A stretch of 64,000 nucleotides of DNA, taken from Membranipora membranacea. Taxonomy: Eukaryota > Bryozoa > Gymnolaemata > Cheilostomatida > Membraniporidae. The stretch lies in assembly GCA_914767715.1 (NCBI GenBank), contig OU612070.1:20884025-20948024 (forward strand). Direction: 5' to 3'. Of the stretch, positions 1 to 12,085 are shown in pieces; the stretch's first letter is position 1, and every line of letters starts with the position of its first letter. Made by a program: the position numbers and the translations under genes. The notes below the pieces were generated by a model. The model saw only the letters and a program-made list of their open reading frames with translations, had not been told where the DNA came from and made no database searches.

Positions 1-515
1 CAGTTTGAATAAGGCCAATAAGGGCTTGAAGTGGTCGGAGTTAGATAAGAATCCAACAGAGTTTTAACTTTTCAATGCTGCCGTTTGGCATGTTTTCTTT
101 TGGCAAAAGTGGACGTCGTTAAAGTTGGCGCTGACGGAGAACGGAGACCCGCAGAGACAAACGGACTTCTGATTTGAGACGAGCAGGAGTTGCTCCTCCT
201 TATGAGGTAGGTTAAAAGCAAATCTATTTTTTGACCCGAGCGAAAAAAAACCATGATACCCTCCCTTGGTATAATTTTTGAAATTTCAAGTCAGCGTAAT
301 TACCAACCAGTTAATCGGAGGATCCCAATATTCTGCAGTTTGAATAAGGCCAATAAGGGCTTGAAGTGGTCGGAGTTAGATAAGCATCCAACAGAGTTTT
401 AATTTTTCAATGCTGCCGTTTGGCATGTTTTTTTTTGGCAAAAGTGGACGTCGTTAAAGTTGGCGCTGACGGAGAACGGAGACCCGCAGAGACAAACGGA
501 CTTCAGATTTGAGAC

Positions 516-532
516 GAGCAGGAGTTGCTCCT
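516..532. other. Inverted-repeat cluster at the B/A border (reference copy)
   Basis: Two overlapping small hairpins can form: GAGCA(516-520)/TGCTC(526-530) and AGGAG(520-524)/CTCCT(528-532). Just downstream CCTC and GAGG can also pair across CTTAT. The same region exists in nearly every copy. In the right-hand subfamily (43681 on) GGAG becomes GGGG and CTCCTCC becomes CTCCTCT, which breaks the AGGAG/CTCCT pairing but keeps GAGCA/TGCTC. It lies directly beside the point where all three inserts end. Confidence 0.7.
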
Positions 533-590
533 CCTTATGAGGTAGGTTAAAAGCAAATCTATTTTTTGACCCGAGCGAAAAAAAACCATG

Positions 591-607
591 ATACCCTCCC
601 TTGGTAT
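591..607. other. ATACC/GGTAT inverted repeat in segment A (reference copy)
   Basis: A 5-bp perfect inverted repeat with a 7-base loop (CTCCCTT). Two short monomers (35519-35839 and 40866-41186) have lost 13 bases that remove one arm and the loop, and a third (33861-34180) has a similar loss, so this site is a deletion point. Confidence 0.75.
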
Positions 608-612
608 AATTT

Positions 613-624
613 TTGAAATTTCAA
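613..624. other. 12-bp perfect palindrome TTGAAATTTCAA (reference copy)
   Basis: The sequence equals its own reverse complement. It is kept in almost every monomer across the window and lies 10 bp from the left junction of the inserts. It could be a dimeric protein-binding site, but no factor can be named from the sequence. Confidence 0.75.
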
Positions 625-2407
625 GTCAGCGTAATTACCAACCAGTTAATCGGAGGATCCCAATATTCTGCAGTTTGAATAAGGCCAATAAGGGCTTGAA
701 GTGGTCGGAGTTAGATAAGAATCCAACAGAGTTTTAATTTTTCAATGCTGCCGTTTGGCATGTTTTTTTTTGGCAAAAGTGGACGTCGTTAAAGTTGGCG
801 CTGACGGAGAACGGAGACCCGCAGAGACAAACGGACTTCAGATTTGAGACGAGCCGGAGTTGCTCCTCCTTATGAGGTAGGTTAAAAGCAAATCTATTTT
901 TTGACCCGAGCGAAAAAAAACCATGATACCCTCCCTTGGTATAATTTTTGAAATTTCAAGTCAGCGTAATTACCAACCAGTTAATCGGAGGATCCCAATA
1001 TTCTGCAGTTTGAATAAGGCCAATAAGGGCTTGAAGTGGTCGGAGTTAGATAAGCATCCAACAGAGTTTTAAGTTTTCAATGCTGCCGTTTGGCATGTTT
1101 TTTTTTGGCAAAAGTGGACGTCGTTAAAGTTGGCGCTGACGGAGAACGGAGACCCGCAGAGACAAACGGACTTCAGATTTGAGACGAGCAGGAGTTGCTC
1201 CTCCTTATGAGGTAGGTTAAAAGCAAATCTATTTTTTGACCCGAGCGAAAAAAAACCATGATACCCTCCCTTGGTATAATTTTTGAAATTTCAAGTCAGC
1301 GTAATTACCAACCAGTTAATCGGAGGATCCCAATATTCTGCAGTTTGAATAAGGCCAATAAGGGCTTGAAGTGGTCGGAGTTAGATAAGAATCCAACAGA
1401 GTTTTAATTTTTCAATGCTGCCGTTTGGCATGTTTTTTTTTGGCAAAAGTGGACGTCGTTAAAGTTGGCGCTGACGGAGAACGGAGACCCGCAGAGACAA
1501 ACGGACTTCAGATTTGAGACGAGCAGGAGTTGCTCCTCCTTATGAGGTAGGTTGAAAGCAAATCTATTTTTTGACCCGAGCGAAAAAAACCATGATACCC
1601 TCCCTTGGTATAATTTTTGAAATTTCAAGTCAGCGTAATTACCAACCAGTTAATCGGAGGATCATAATATTCTGCAGTTTGAATAAGGCCAATAAGGGCT
1701 TGAAGTGGTCGGAGTTAGATAAGAATCCAACAGAGTTTTAATTTTTCAATGCTGCCGTTTGGCATGTTTTTTTTTGGCAAAAGTGGACGTCGTTAAAGTT
1801 GGCGCTGACGGAGAACGGAGACCCGCAGAGACAAACGGACTTCAGATTTGAGACGAGCAGGAGTTGCTCCTCCTTATGAGGTAGGTTAAAAGCAAATCTA
1901 TTTTTTGACCCGAGCGAAAAAAAACCATGATACCCTCCCTTGGTATAATTTTTGAAATTTCAAGTCAGCGTAATTACCAACCAGTTAATCGGAGGATCCC
2001 AATATTCTGCAGTTTGAATAAGGCCAATAAGGGCTTGAAGTGGTCGGAGTTAGATAAGAATCCAACAGAGTTTTAATTTTTCAATGCTGCCGTTTGGCAT
2101 GTTTTTTTTTGGCAAAAGTGGACGTCGTTAAAGTTGGCGCTGACGGAGAACGGAGACCCGCAGAGACAAACGGACTTCAGATTTGAGACGAGCAGGAGTT
2201 GCTCCTCCTTATGAGGTAGGTTAAAAGCAAATCTATTTTTTGACCCGAGCGAAAAAAAACCATGATACCCTCCCTTGGTATAATTTTTGAAATTTCAAGT
2301 CAGCGTAATTACCAACCAGTTAATCGGAGGATCCCAATATTCTGCAGTTTGAATAAGGCCAATAAGGGCTTGAAGTGGTCGGAGTTAGATAAGCATCCAA
2401 CAGAGTT

Positions 2408-2967
2408 TTAATTTTTCAATGCTGCCGTTTGGCATGTTTTTTTTTGGCAAAAGTGGACGTCGTTAAAGTTGGCGCTGACGGAGAACGGAGACCCGCAGAG
2501 ACAAACGGACTTCAGATTTGAGACGAGCAGGAGTTGCTCCTCCTTATGAGGTAGGTTAAAAGCAAATCTATTTTTTGACCCGAGCGAAAAAAACCATGAT
2601 ACCCTCCCTTGGTATAATTTTTGAAATTTCAAGTCAGCGTAATTACCAACCAGTTAATCGGAGGATCCCAATATTCTGCAGTTTGAATAAGGCCAATAAG
2701 GGCTTGAAGTGGTCGGAGTTAGATAAGAATCCAACAGACTTTTAATTTTTCAATGCTGCCGTTTGGCATGTTTTTTTTTTGGCAAAAGTGGACGTCGTTA
2801 AAGTTGGCGCTGACGGAGAACGGAGACCCGCAGAGACAAACGGACTTCAGATTTGAGACGAGCAGGAGTTGCTCCTCCTTATGAGGTAGGTTAAAAGCAA
2901 ATCTATTTTTTGACCCGAGCGAAAAAAACCATGATACCCTCCCTTGGTATAATTTTTGAAATTTCAA
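2408..2967. repeat. Duplicated satellite segment (partner at 9439-9998)
   Basis: Two adjacent monomers with AAGCATCCAAC, a 7-A tract, AACAGACTTTT, a 10-T tract and a second shortened A-tract recur in the same order 7,031 bp downstream. 7,031 bp is 21 monomers. Since the neighbouring block repeats at 6,026 bp, the second copy has lost about three monomers (1,005 bp) between the two markers. Confidence 0.75.
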
Positions 2968-5900
2968 GTCAGCGTAATTACCAACCAGTTAATCGGAGGA
3001 TCCCAATATTCTGCAGTTTGAATAAGGCCAATAAGGGCTTGAAGTGGTCGGAGTTAGATAAGAATCCAACAGAGTTTTAATTATTCAATGCTGCCGTTTG
3101 GCATGTTTTTTTTTGGCAAAAGTGGACGTCGTTAAAGTTGGCGCTGACGGAGAACGGAGACCCGCAGAGACAAACGGACTTCAGATTTGAGACGAGCAGG
3201 AGTTGCTCCTCCTTATGAGGTAGGTTAAAAGCAAATCTATTTTTTGACCCGAGCGAAAAAAAACCATGATACCCTCCCTTGGTATAATTTTTGAAATTTC
3301 AAGTCAGCGTAATTACCAACCAGTTAATCGGAGGATCCCAATATTCTGCAGTTTGAATAAGGCCAATAAGGGCTTGAAGTGGTCGGAGTTAGATAAGAAT
3401 GCAACAGAGTTTTAATTTTTCAATGCTGCCGTTTGGCATGTTTTTTTTTGGCAAAAGTGGACGTCGTTAAAGTTGGCGCTGACGGAGAACGGAGACCCGC
3501 AGAGACAAACGGACTTCAGATTTGAGACGAGCAGGAGTTGCTCCTCCTTATGAGGTAGGTTAAAAGCAAATCTATTTTTTGACCCGAGCGAAAAAAAACC
3601 ATGATACCCTCCCTTGGTATAATTTTTGAAATTTCAAGTCAGCGTAATTACCAACCAGTTAATCGGAGGATCCCAATATTCTGCAGTTTGAATAAGGCCA
3701 ATAAGGGCTTGAAGTGGTCGGAGTTAGATAAGAATGCAACAGAGTTTTAATTTTTCAATGCTGCCGTTTGGCATGTTTTTTTTTGGCAAAAGTGGACGTC
3801 GTTAAAGTTGGCGCTGACGGAGAACGGAGACCCGCAGAGACAAACGGACTTCAGATTTGAGACGAGCAGGAGTTGCTCCTCCTTATGAGGTAGGTTAAAA
3901 GCAAATCTATTTTTTGACCCGAGCGAAAAAAAACCATGATACCCTCCCTTGGTATAATTTTTGAAATTTCAAGTCAGCGTAATTACCAACCAGTTAATCG
4001 GAGGATCCCAATATTCTGCAGTTTGAATAAGGCCAATAAGGGCTTGAAGTGGTCGGAGTTAGATAAGAATCCAACAGAGTTTTAATTTTTCAATGCTTCC
4101 GTTTGGCATGTTTTTTTTGGCAAAAGTGGACGTCGTTAAAGTTGGCGCTGACGGAGAACGGAGACCCGCAGAGACAAACGGACTTCAGATTTGAGACGAG
4201 CAGGAGTTGCTCCTCCTTATGAGGTAGGTTAAAAGCAAATCTATTTTTTGACCCGAGCGAAAAAAACCATGATACCCTCCCTTGGTATAATTTTTGAAAT
4301 TTCAAGTCAGCGTAATTACCAACCAGTTAATCGGAGGATCATAATATTCTGCAGTTTGAATAAGGCCAATAAGGGCTTGAAGTGGTCGGAGTTAGATAAG
4401 AATCCAACAGAGTTTTAATTTTTCAATGCTGCCGTTTGGCATGTTTTTTTTTGGCAAAAGTGGACGTCGTTAAAGTTGGCGCTGACGGAGAACGGAGACC
4501 CGCAGAGACAAACGGACTTCAGATTTGAGACGAGCAGGAGTTGCTCCTCCTTATGAGGTAGGTTAAAAGCAAATCTATTTTTTGACCCGAGCGAAAAATA
4601 ACCATGATACCCTCCCTTGGTATAATTTTTGAAATTTCAAGTCAGCGTAATTACCAACCAGTTAATCGGAGGATCCCAATATTCTGCAGTTTGAATAAGG
4701 CCAATAAGGGCTTGAAGTGGTCGGAGTTAGATAAGAATCCAACAGAGTTTTAATTTTTCAAATCTGCCGTTTGGCATGTTTTTTTTTGGCAAAAGTGGAC
4801 GTCGTTAAAGTTGGGGCTGACGGAGAACGGAGACCCGCAGAGACAAACGGACTTCAGATTTGAGACGAACAGGAGTTGCTCCTCCTTATGAGGTAGGTTA
4901 AAAGCAAATCTATTTTTTGACCCGAGCGAAAAAAAACCATGATACCCTCCCTTGGTATAATTTTTGAAATTTCAAGTCAGCGTAATTACCAACCAGTTAA
5001 TCGGAGGATCCCAATATTCTGCAGTTTGAATAAGGCCAATAAGGGCTTGAAGTGGTCGGAGTTAGATAAGAATGCAACAGAGTTTTAATTTTTCAATGCT
5101 GCCGTTTGGCATGTTTTTTTTTGGCAAAAGTGGACGTCGTTAAAGTTGGCGCTGACGGAGAACGGAGACCCGCAGAGACAAACGGACTTCAGATTTGAGA
5201 CGAACAGGAGTTGCTCCTCCTTATGAGGTAGGTTAAAAGCAAATCTATTTTTTGACCCGAGCGAAAAAAAAACCATGATACCCTCCCTTGGTATAATTTT
5301 TGAAATTTCAAGTCAGCGTAATTACCAACCAGTTAATCGGAGGATCCCAATATTCTGCAGTTTGAATAAGGCCAATAAGGGCTTGAAGTGGTCGGAGTTA
5401 GATAAGAATCCAACAGAGTTTTAATTTTTCAATGCTGCCGTTTGGCATGTTTATTTTTGGCAAAAGTGGACGTCGTTAAAGTTGGCGCTGACGGAGAACG
5501 GAGACCCGCAGAGACAAACGGACTTCAGATTTGAGACGAGCAGGAGTTGCTCCTCCTTATGAGGTAGGTTAAAAGCAAATCTATTTTTTGACCCGAGCGA
5601 AAAAAACCATGATACCCTCCCTTGGTATAATTTTTGAAATTTCAAGTCAGCGTAATTACCAACCAGTTAATCGGAGGATCCCAATATTCTGCAGTTTGAA
5701 TAAGGCCAATAAGGGCTTGAAGTGGTCGGAGTTAGATAAGAATGCAACAGAGTTTTAATTTTTCAATGCTGCCGTTTGGCATGTTTTTTTTTGGCAAAAG
5801 TGGACGTCGTTAAAGTTGGCGCTGACGGAGAACGGAGACCCGCAGAGACAAACGGACTTCAGATTTGAGACGAGCAGGAGTTGCTCCTCCTTATGAGGTA

Positions 5901-6059
5901 GGTTAAAAGCAAATCTATTTTTTGACCCGAGCGAAAAAAAACCATGATACCCTCCCTTGGTATAATTTTTGAAATTTCAAGTCAGCGTAATTACCAACCA
6001 GTTAATCGGAGGATCCCAATATTCTGCAGTTTGAATAAGGCCAATAAGGGCTTGAAGTG

Positions 6060-7240
6060 GTCGGAGTTAGATAAGAATGCAACAGAGTTTTAATTTTTCA
6101 ATGCTTCCGTTTGGCATGTTTTTTTTTGGCAAAAGTGGACGTCGTTAAAGTTGGCGCTGACGGAGAACGGAGACCCGCAGAGACAAACGGACTTCAGATT
6201 TGAGACGAGCAGGAGTTGCTCCTCCTTATGAGGTAGGTTAAAAGCAAATCTATTTTTTGACCCGAGCGAAAAAAAACCATGATACCCTCCCTTGGTATAA
6301 TTTTTGAAATTTCAAGTCAGGGTAATTACCAACCAGTTAATCGGAGGATCCCAATATTCTGCAGTTTGAATAAGGCCAATAAGGGCTTGAAGTGGTCGGA
6401 GTTTGATAAGAATCCAACAGAGTTTTAATTTTTCAATGCTGCCGTTTGGCATGTTTTTTTTGGGCAAAAATGGACGTCGTTAAAGTTGGCGCTGACGGAG
6501 AACGGAGACCCGCAGAGACAAACGGACTTCAGATTTGAGACGAGCAGGAGTTGCTCCTCCTTATGAGGTAGGTTAAAAGCAAATCTATTTTTTGACCCGA
6601 GCGAAAAAAAACCATGATACCCTCCCTTGGTATAATTTTTGAAATTTCAAGTCAGCCTAATTACCAACCAGTTAATCGGAGGATCCCAATATTCTGCAGT
6701 TTGAATAAGGCCAATAAGGGCTTGAAGTGGTCGGAGTTAGATAAGAATGCAACAGAGTTTTAATTTTTCAATGCTGCCGTTTGGCATGTTTTTTTTTGGC
6801 AAAAGTGGACGTCGTTAAAGTTGGCGCTGACGGAGAACGGAGACCCGCAGAGACAAACGGACTTCAGATTTGAGACGAGCAGGAGTTGCTCCTCCTTATG
6901 AGGTAGGTTAAAAGCAAATCTATTTTTTGACCCGAGCGAAAAAAAACCATGATACCCTCCCTTGGTATAATTTTTGAAATTTCAAGTCAGCGTAATTACC
7001 AACCAGTTAATCGGAGGATCCCAATATTCTGCAGTTTGAATAAGGCCAATAAGGGCTTGAAGTGGTCGGAGTTAGATAAGAATCCAACAGAGTTTAAATT
7101 TTTCAATGCTGCCGTTTGGCATGTTTTTTTTTGGCAAAAGTGGACGTCGTTAAAGTTGGCGCTGACGGAGAACGGAGACCCGCAGAGACAAACGGACTTC
7201 AGATTTGAGACGAGCAGGAGTTGCTCCTCCTTATGAGGCA
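6060..7240. repeat. Higher-order repeat segment, copy 1 of 3
   Basis: A run of neighbouring monomers carries an ordered set of variants: GCTTCCG, GGAGTTTGATAAG (variant T at 6404), and GAGTTTAAA in place of GAGTTTTAA near 7095. The same order returns 6,026 bp later. CAGGGTAATT (6321) and GAGGCAGG (near 7239) are shared only with copy 2. The exact ends are approximate. Confidence 0.8.
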
Positions 7241-9438
7241 GGTTAAAAGCAAATCTATTTTTTGACCCGAGCGAAAAAAAACCATGATACCCTCCCTTGG
7301 TATAATTTTTGAAATTTCAAGTCAGCGTAATTACCAACCAGTTAATCGGAGGATCCCAATATTCTGCAGTTTGAATAAGGCCAATAAGGGCTTGAAGTGG
7401 TCGGAGTTAGATAAGAATCCAACAGAGTTTTAATTTTTCAATGCTGCCGTTTGGCATGTTTTTTTTTGGCAAAAGTGGACGTCGTTAAAGTTGGCGCTGA
7501 CGGAGAACGGAGACCCGCAGAGACAAACGGACTTCAGATTTGAGACGAGCAGGAGTTGCTCCTCCTTATGAGGTAGGTTAAAAGCAAATCTATTTTTTGA
7601 CCCGAGCGAAAAAAAACCATGATACCCTCCCTTGGTATAATTTTTGAAATTTCAAGTCAGCGTAATTACCAACCAGTTAATCGGAGGATCCCAATATTCT
7701 GCAGTTTGAATAAGGCCAATAAGGGCTTGAAGTGGTCGGAGTTAGATAAGAATCCAACAGAGTTTTAATTTTTCAATGCTGCCGTTTGGCATGTTTTTTT
7801 TTGGCAAAAGTGGACGTCGTTAAAGTTGGCGCTGACGGAGAACGGAGACCCGCAGAGACAAACGGACTTCAGATTTGAGACGAGCAGGAGTTGCTCCTCC
7901 TTATGAGGTAGGTTAAAAGCAAATCTATTTTTTGACCCGAGCGAAAAAAAACCATGATACCCTCCCTTGGTATAATTTTTGAAATTTCAAGTCAGCGTAA
8001 TTACCAACCAGTTAATCGGAGGATCCCAATATTCTGCAGTTTGAATAAGGCCAATAAGGGCTTGAAGTGGTCGGAGTTAGATAAGAATGCAACAGAGTTT
8101 TAATTTTTCAATGCTGCCGTTTGGCATGTTTTTATTTGGCAAAAGTGGACGTCGTTAAAGTTGGCGCTGACGGAGAACGGAGACCCGCAGAGACAAACGG
8201 ACTTCAGATTTGAGACGAGCAGGAGTTGCTCCTCCTTATGAGGTAGGTTAAAAGCAAATCTATTTTTTGACCCGAGCGAAAAAAAACCATGATACCCTCC
8301 CTTGGTATAATTTTTGAAATTTCAAGTCAGCGTAATTACCAACCAGTTAATCGGAGGATCCCAATATTCTGCAGTTTGAATAAGGCCAATAAGGGCTTGA
8401 AGTGGTCGGAGTTAGATAAGAATCCAACAGAGTTTTAATTTTTCAATGCTTCCGTTTGGCATGTTTTTTTTGGCAAAAGTGGACGTCGTTAAAGTTGGCG
8501 CTGACGGAGAACGGAGACCCGCAGAGACAAACGGACTTCAGATTTGAGACGAGCAGGAGTTGCTCCTCCTTATGAGGTAGGTTAAAAGCAAATCTATTTT
8601 TTGACCCGAGCGAAAAAAAACCATGATACCCTCCCTTGGTATAAATTTTGAAATTTCAAGTCAGCGTAATTACCAACCAGTTAATCGGAGGATCCCAATA
8701 TTCTGCAGTTTGAATAAGGCCAATAAGGGCTTGAAGTGGTCGGAGTTAGATAAGAATCCAACAGAGTTTTAATTTTTCAATGCTGCCGTTTGGCATGTTT
8801 TTTTTTGGCAAAAGTGGACGTCGTTAAAGTTGGCGCTGACGGAGAACGGAGACCCGCAGAGACAAACGGACTTCAGATTTGAGACGAGCAGGAGTTGCTC
8901 CTCCTTATGAGGTAGGTTAAAAGCAAATCTATTTTTTGACCCGAGCGAAAAAAAACCATGATACCCTCCCTTGGTATAATTTTTGAAATTTCAAGTCAGC
9001 GTAATTACCAACCAGTTAATCGGAGGATCCCAATATTCTGCAGTTTGAATAAGGCCAATAAGGGCTTGAAGTGGTCGGAGTTAGATAAGAATCCAACAGA
9101 GTTTTAATTTTTCAATGCTGCCGTTTGGCATGTTTTTTTTTGGCAAAAGTGGACGTCGTTAAAGTTGGCGCTGACGGAGAACGGAGACCCGCAGAGACAA
9201 ACGGACTTCAGATTTGAGACGAGCAGGAGTTGCTCCTCCTTATGAGGTAGGTTAAAAGCAAATCTATTTTTTGACCCGAGCGAAAAAAAACCATGATACC
9301 CTCCCTTGGTATAATTTTTGAAATTTCAAGTCAGCGTAATTACCAACCAGTTAATCGGAGGATCCCAATATTCTGCAGTTTGAATAAGGCCAATAAGGGC
9401 TTGAAGTGGTCGGAGTTAGATAAGCATCCAACAGAGTT

Positions 9439-9998
9439 TTAATTTTTCAATGCTGCCGTTTGGCATGTTTTTTTTTGGCAAAAGTGGACGTCGTTAAAGT
9501 TGGCGCTGACGGAGAACGGAGACCCGCAGAGACAAACGGACTTCAGATTTGAGACGAGCAGGAGTTGCTCCTCCTTATGAGGTAGGTTAAAAGCAAATCT
9601 ATTTTTTGACCCGAGCGAAAAAAACCATGATACCCTCCCTTGGTATAATTTTTGAAATTTCAAGTCAGCGTAATTACCAACCAGTTAATCGGAGGATCCC
9701 AATATTCTGCAGTTTGAATAAGGCCAATAAGGGCTTGAAGTGGTCGGAGTTAGATAAGAATCCAACAGACTTTTAATTTTTCAATGCTGCCGTTTGGCAT
9801 GTTTTTTTTTTGGCAAAAGTGGACGTCGTTAAAGTTGGCGCTGACGGAGAACGGAGACCCGCAGAGACAAACGGACTTCAGATTTGAGACGAGCAGGAGT
9901 TGCTCCTCCTTATGAGGTAGGTTAAAAGCAAATCTATTTTTTGACCCGAGCGAAAAAAACCATGATACCCTCCCTTGGTATAATTTTTGAAATTTCAA
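9439..9998. repeat. Duplicated satellite segment (partner at 2408-2967)
   Basis: Matches 2408-2967 in its ordered variants at an offset of 7,031 bp, including AACAGACTTTT and the 10-T tract. Confidence 0.75.
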
Positions 9999-12085
9999 GT
10001 CAGCGTAATTACCAACCAGTTAATCGGAGGATCCCAATATTCTGCAGTTTGAATAAGGCCAATAAGGGCTTGAAGTGGTCGGAGTTAGATAAGAATCCAA
10101 CAGAGTTTTAATTTTTCAATGCTGCCGTTTGGCATGTTTTTTTTTGGCAAAAGTGGACGTCGTTAAAGTTGGCGCTGACGGAGAACGGAGACCCGCAGAG
10201 ACAAACGGACTTCAGATTTGAGACGAGCAGGAGTTGCTCCTCCTTATGAGGTAGGTTAAAAGCAAATCTATTTTTTGACCCGAGCGAAAAAAAACCATGA
10301 TACCCTCCCTTGGTATAATTTTTGAAATTTCAAGTCAGCGTAATTACCAACCAGTTAATCGGAGGATCCCAATATTCTGCAGTTTGAATAAGGCCAATAA
10401 GGGCTTGAAGTGGTCGGAGTTAGATAAGAATGCAACAGAGTTTTAATTTTTCAATGCTGCCGTTTGGCATGTTTTTTTTTGGCAAAAGTGGACGCCGTTA
10501 AAGTTGGCGCTGACGGAGAACGGAGACCCGCAGAGACAAACGGACTTCAGATTTGAGACGAGCAGGAGTTGCTCCTCCTTATGAGGTAGGTTAAAAGCAA
10601 ATCTATTTTTTGACCCGAGCGAAAAAAAACCATGATACCCTCCCTTGGTATAATTTTTGAAATTTCAAGTCAGCGTAATTACCAACCAGTTAATCGGAGG
10701 ATCCCAATATTCTGCAGTTTGAATAAGGCCAATAAGGGCTTGAAGTGGTCGGAGTTAGATAAGAATGCAACAGAGTTTTAATTTTTCAATGCTGCCGTTT
10801 GGCATGTTTTTTTTTGGCAAAAGTGGACGTCGTTAAAGTTGGCGCTGACGGAGAACGGAGACCCGCAGAGACAAACGGACTTCAGATTTGAGACGAGCAG
10901 GAGTTGCTCCTCCTTATGAGGTAGGTTAAAAGCAAATCTATTTTTTGACCCGAGCGAAAAAAAACCATGATACCCTCCCTTGGTATAATTTTTGAAATTT
11001 CAAGTCAGCGTAATTACCAACCAGTTAATCGGAGGATCCCAATATTCTGCAGTTTGAATAAGGCCAATAAGGGCTTGAAGTGGTCGGAGTTAGATAAGAA
11101 TCCAACAGAGTTTTAATTTTTCAATGCTTCCGTTTGGCATGTTTTTTTTGGCAAAAGTGGACGTCGTTAAAGTTGGCGCTGACGGAGAACGGAGACCCGC
11201 AGAGACAAACGGACTTCAGATTTGAGACGAGCAGGAGTTGCTCCTCCTTATGAGGTAGGTTAAAAGCAAATCTATTTTTTGACCCGAGCGAAAAAAAACC
11301 ATGAAACCCTCCCTTGGTATAAATTTTGAAATTTCAAGTCAGCGTAATTACCAACCAGTTAATCGGAGGATCCCAATATTCTGCAGTTTGAATAAGGCCA
11401 ATAAGGGCTTGAAGTGGTCGGAGTTAGATAAGAATCCAACAGAGTTTTAATTTTTCAATGCTGCCGTTTGGCATGTTTATTTTTGGCAAAAGTGGACGTC
11501 GTTAAAGTTGGCGCTGACGGAGAACGGAGACCCGCAGAGACAAACGGACTTCAGATTTGAGACGAGCAGGAGTTGCTCCTCCTTATGAGGTAGGTTAAAA
11601 GCAAATCTATTTTTTGACCCGAGCGAAAAAAACCATGATACCCTCCCTTGGTATAATTTTTGAAATTTCAAGTCAGCGTAATTACCAACCAGTTAATCGG
11701 AGGATCCCAATATTCTGCAGTTTGAATAAGGCCAATAAGGGCTTGAAGTGGTCGGAGTTAGATAAGAATCCAACAGAGTTTTAATTTTTCAATGCTGCCG
11801 TTTGGCATGTTTTTTTTTGGCAAAAGTGGACGTCGTTAAAGTTGGCGCTGACGGAGAACGGAGACCCGCAGAGACAAACGGACTTCAGATTTGAGACGAG
11901 CAGGAGTTGCTCCTCCTTATGAGGTAGGTTAAAAGCAAATCTATTTTTTGACCCGAGCGAAAAAAAACCATGATACCCTCCCTTGGTATAATTTTTGAAA
12001 TTTCAAGTCAGCGTAATTACCAACCAGTTAATCGGAGGATCCCAATATTCTGCAGTTTGAATAAGGCCAATAAGGGCTTGAAGTG

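Larger units (their letters stand above)
537..634. repeat. Segment A of the monomer (98 bp, reference copy)
   Basis: Segment A runs from ATGAGGTAGG to TCAGCGTAA. Its limits are set by the three inserts: the array stops after GCGTAA on the left of each insert and resumes at ATGAGG on the right, giving exactly 98 bp on both sides. The remaining 237 bp of the monomer is called segment B here. Segment A holds the T6 and A8 tracts, one inverted repeat and one palindrome. Nothing identifies it as a known element end. Confidence 0.85.
336..670. repeat. Reference satellite monomer (335 bp)
   Basis: This copy is used to describe the unit. In order it holds the AATAAGG direct-repeat pair, a 9-T tract (428-436), an AatII site (447-452), an inverted-repeat cluster (516-532), segment A (537-634) with T6 (562-567) and A8 (578-585) tracts, an ATACC/GGTAT inverted repeat (591-607), a 12-bp palindrome (613-624), a BamHI site (655-660), an SspI site (662-667) and a PstI site (668-673, crossing into the next copy). 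BamHI, SspI and PstI sites recur in nearly every copy, so each enzyme should give a 335-bp ladder. No CENP-B box and no tRNA-like A/B-box pair is found. The orientation is arbitrary. Confidence 0.95.

Noticed and set aside
437-452. RNA polymerase III A-box-like TGGCAAAAGTGG
   Set aside because: It departs from the A-box consensus, and no B box (GGTTCGANNCC) follows in the monomer.
566-610. Bacterial-type promoter: TTGACC and TATAAT
   Set aside because: The spacing is 33 bp, not about 17, and 180 tandem copies of a 335-bp unit are not a bacterial arrangement.
336-670. CENP-B box
   Set aside because: No sequence close to TTCGTTGGAARCGGGA was found on either strand of the monomer.
1404-1628. 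Minus-strand 74-codon frame (start KFQKLYQG), repeated in many monomers
   Set aside because: It begins at TTG, not ATG, appears only when the A-tract has a permissive length, and lies wholly inside the satellite. It has no known domain.
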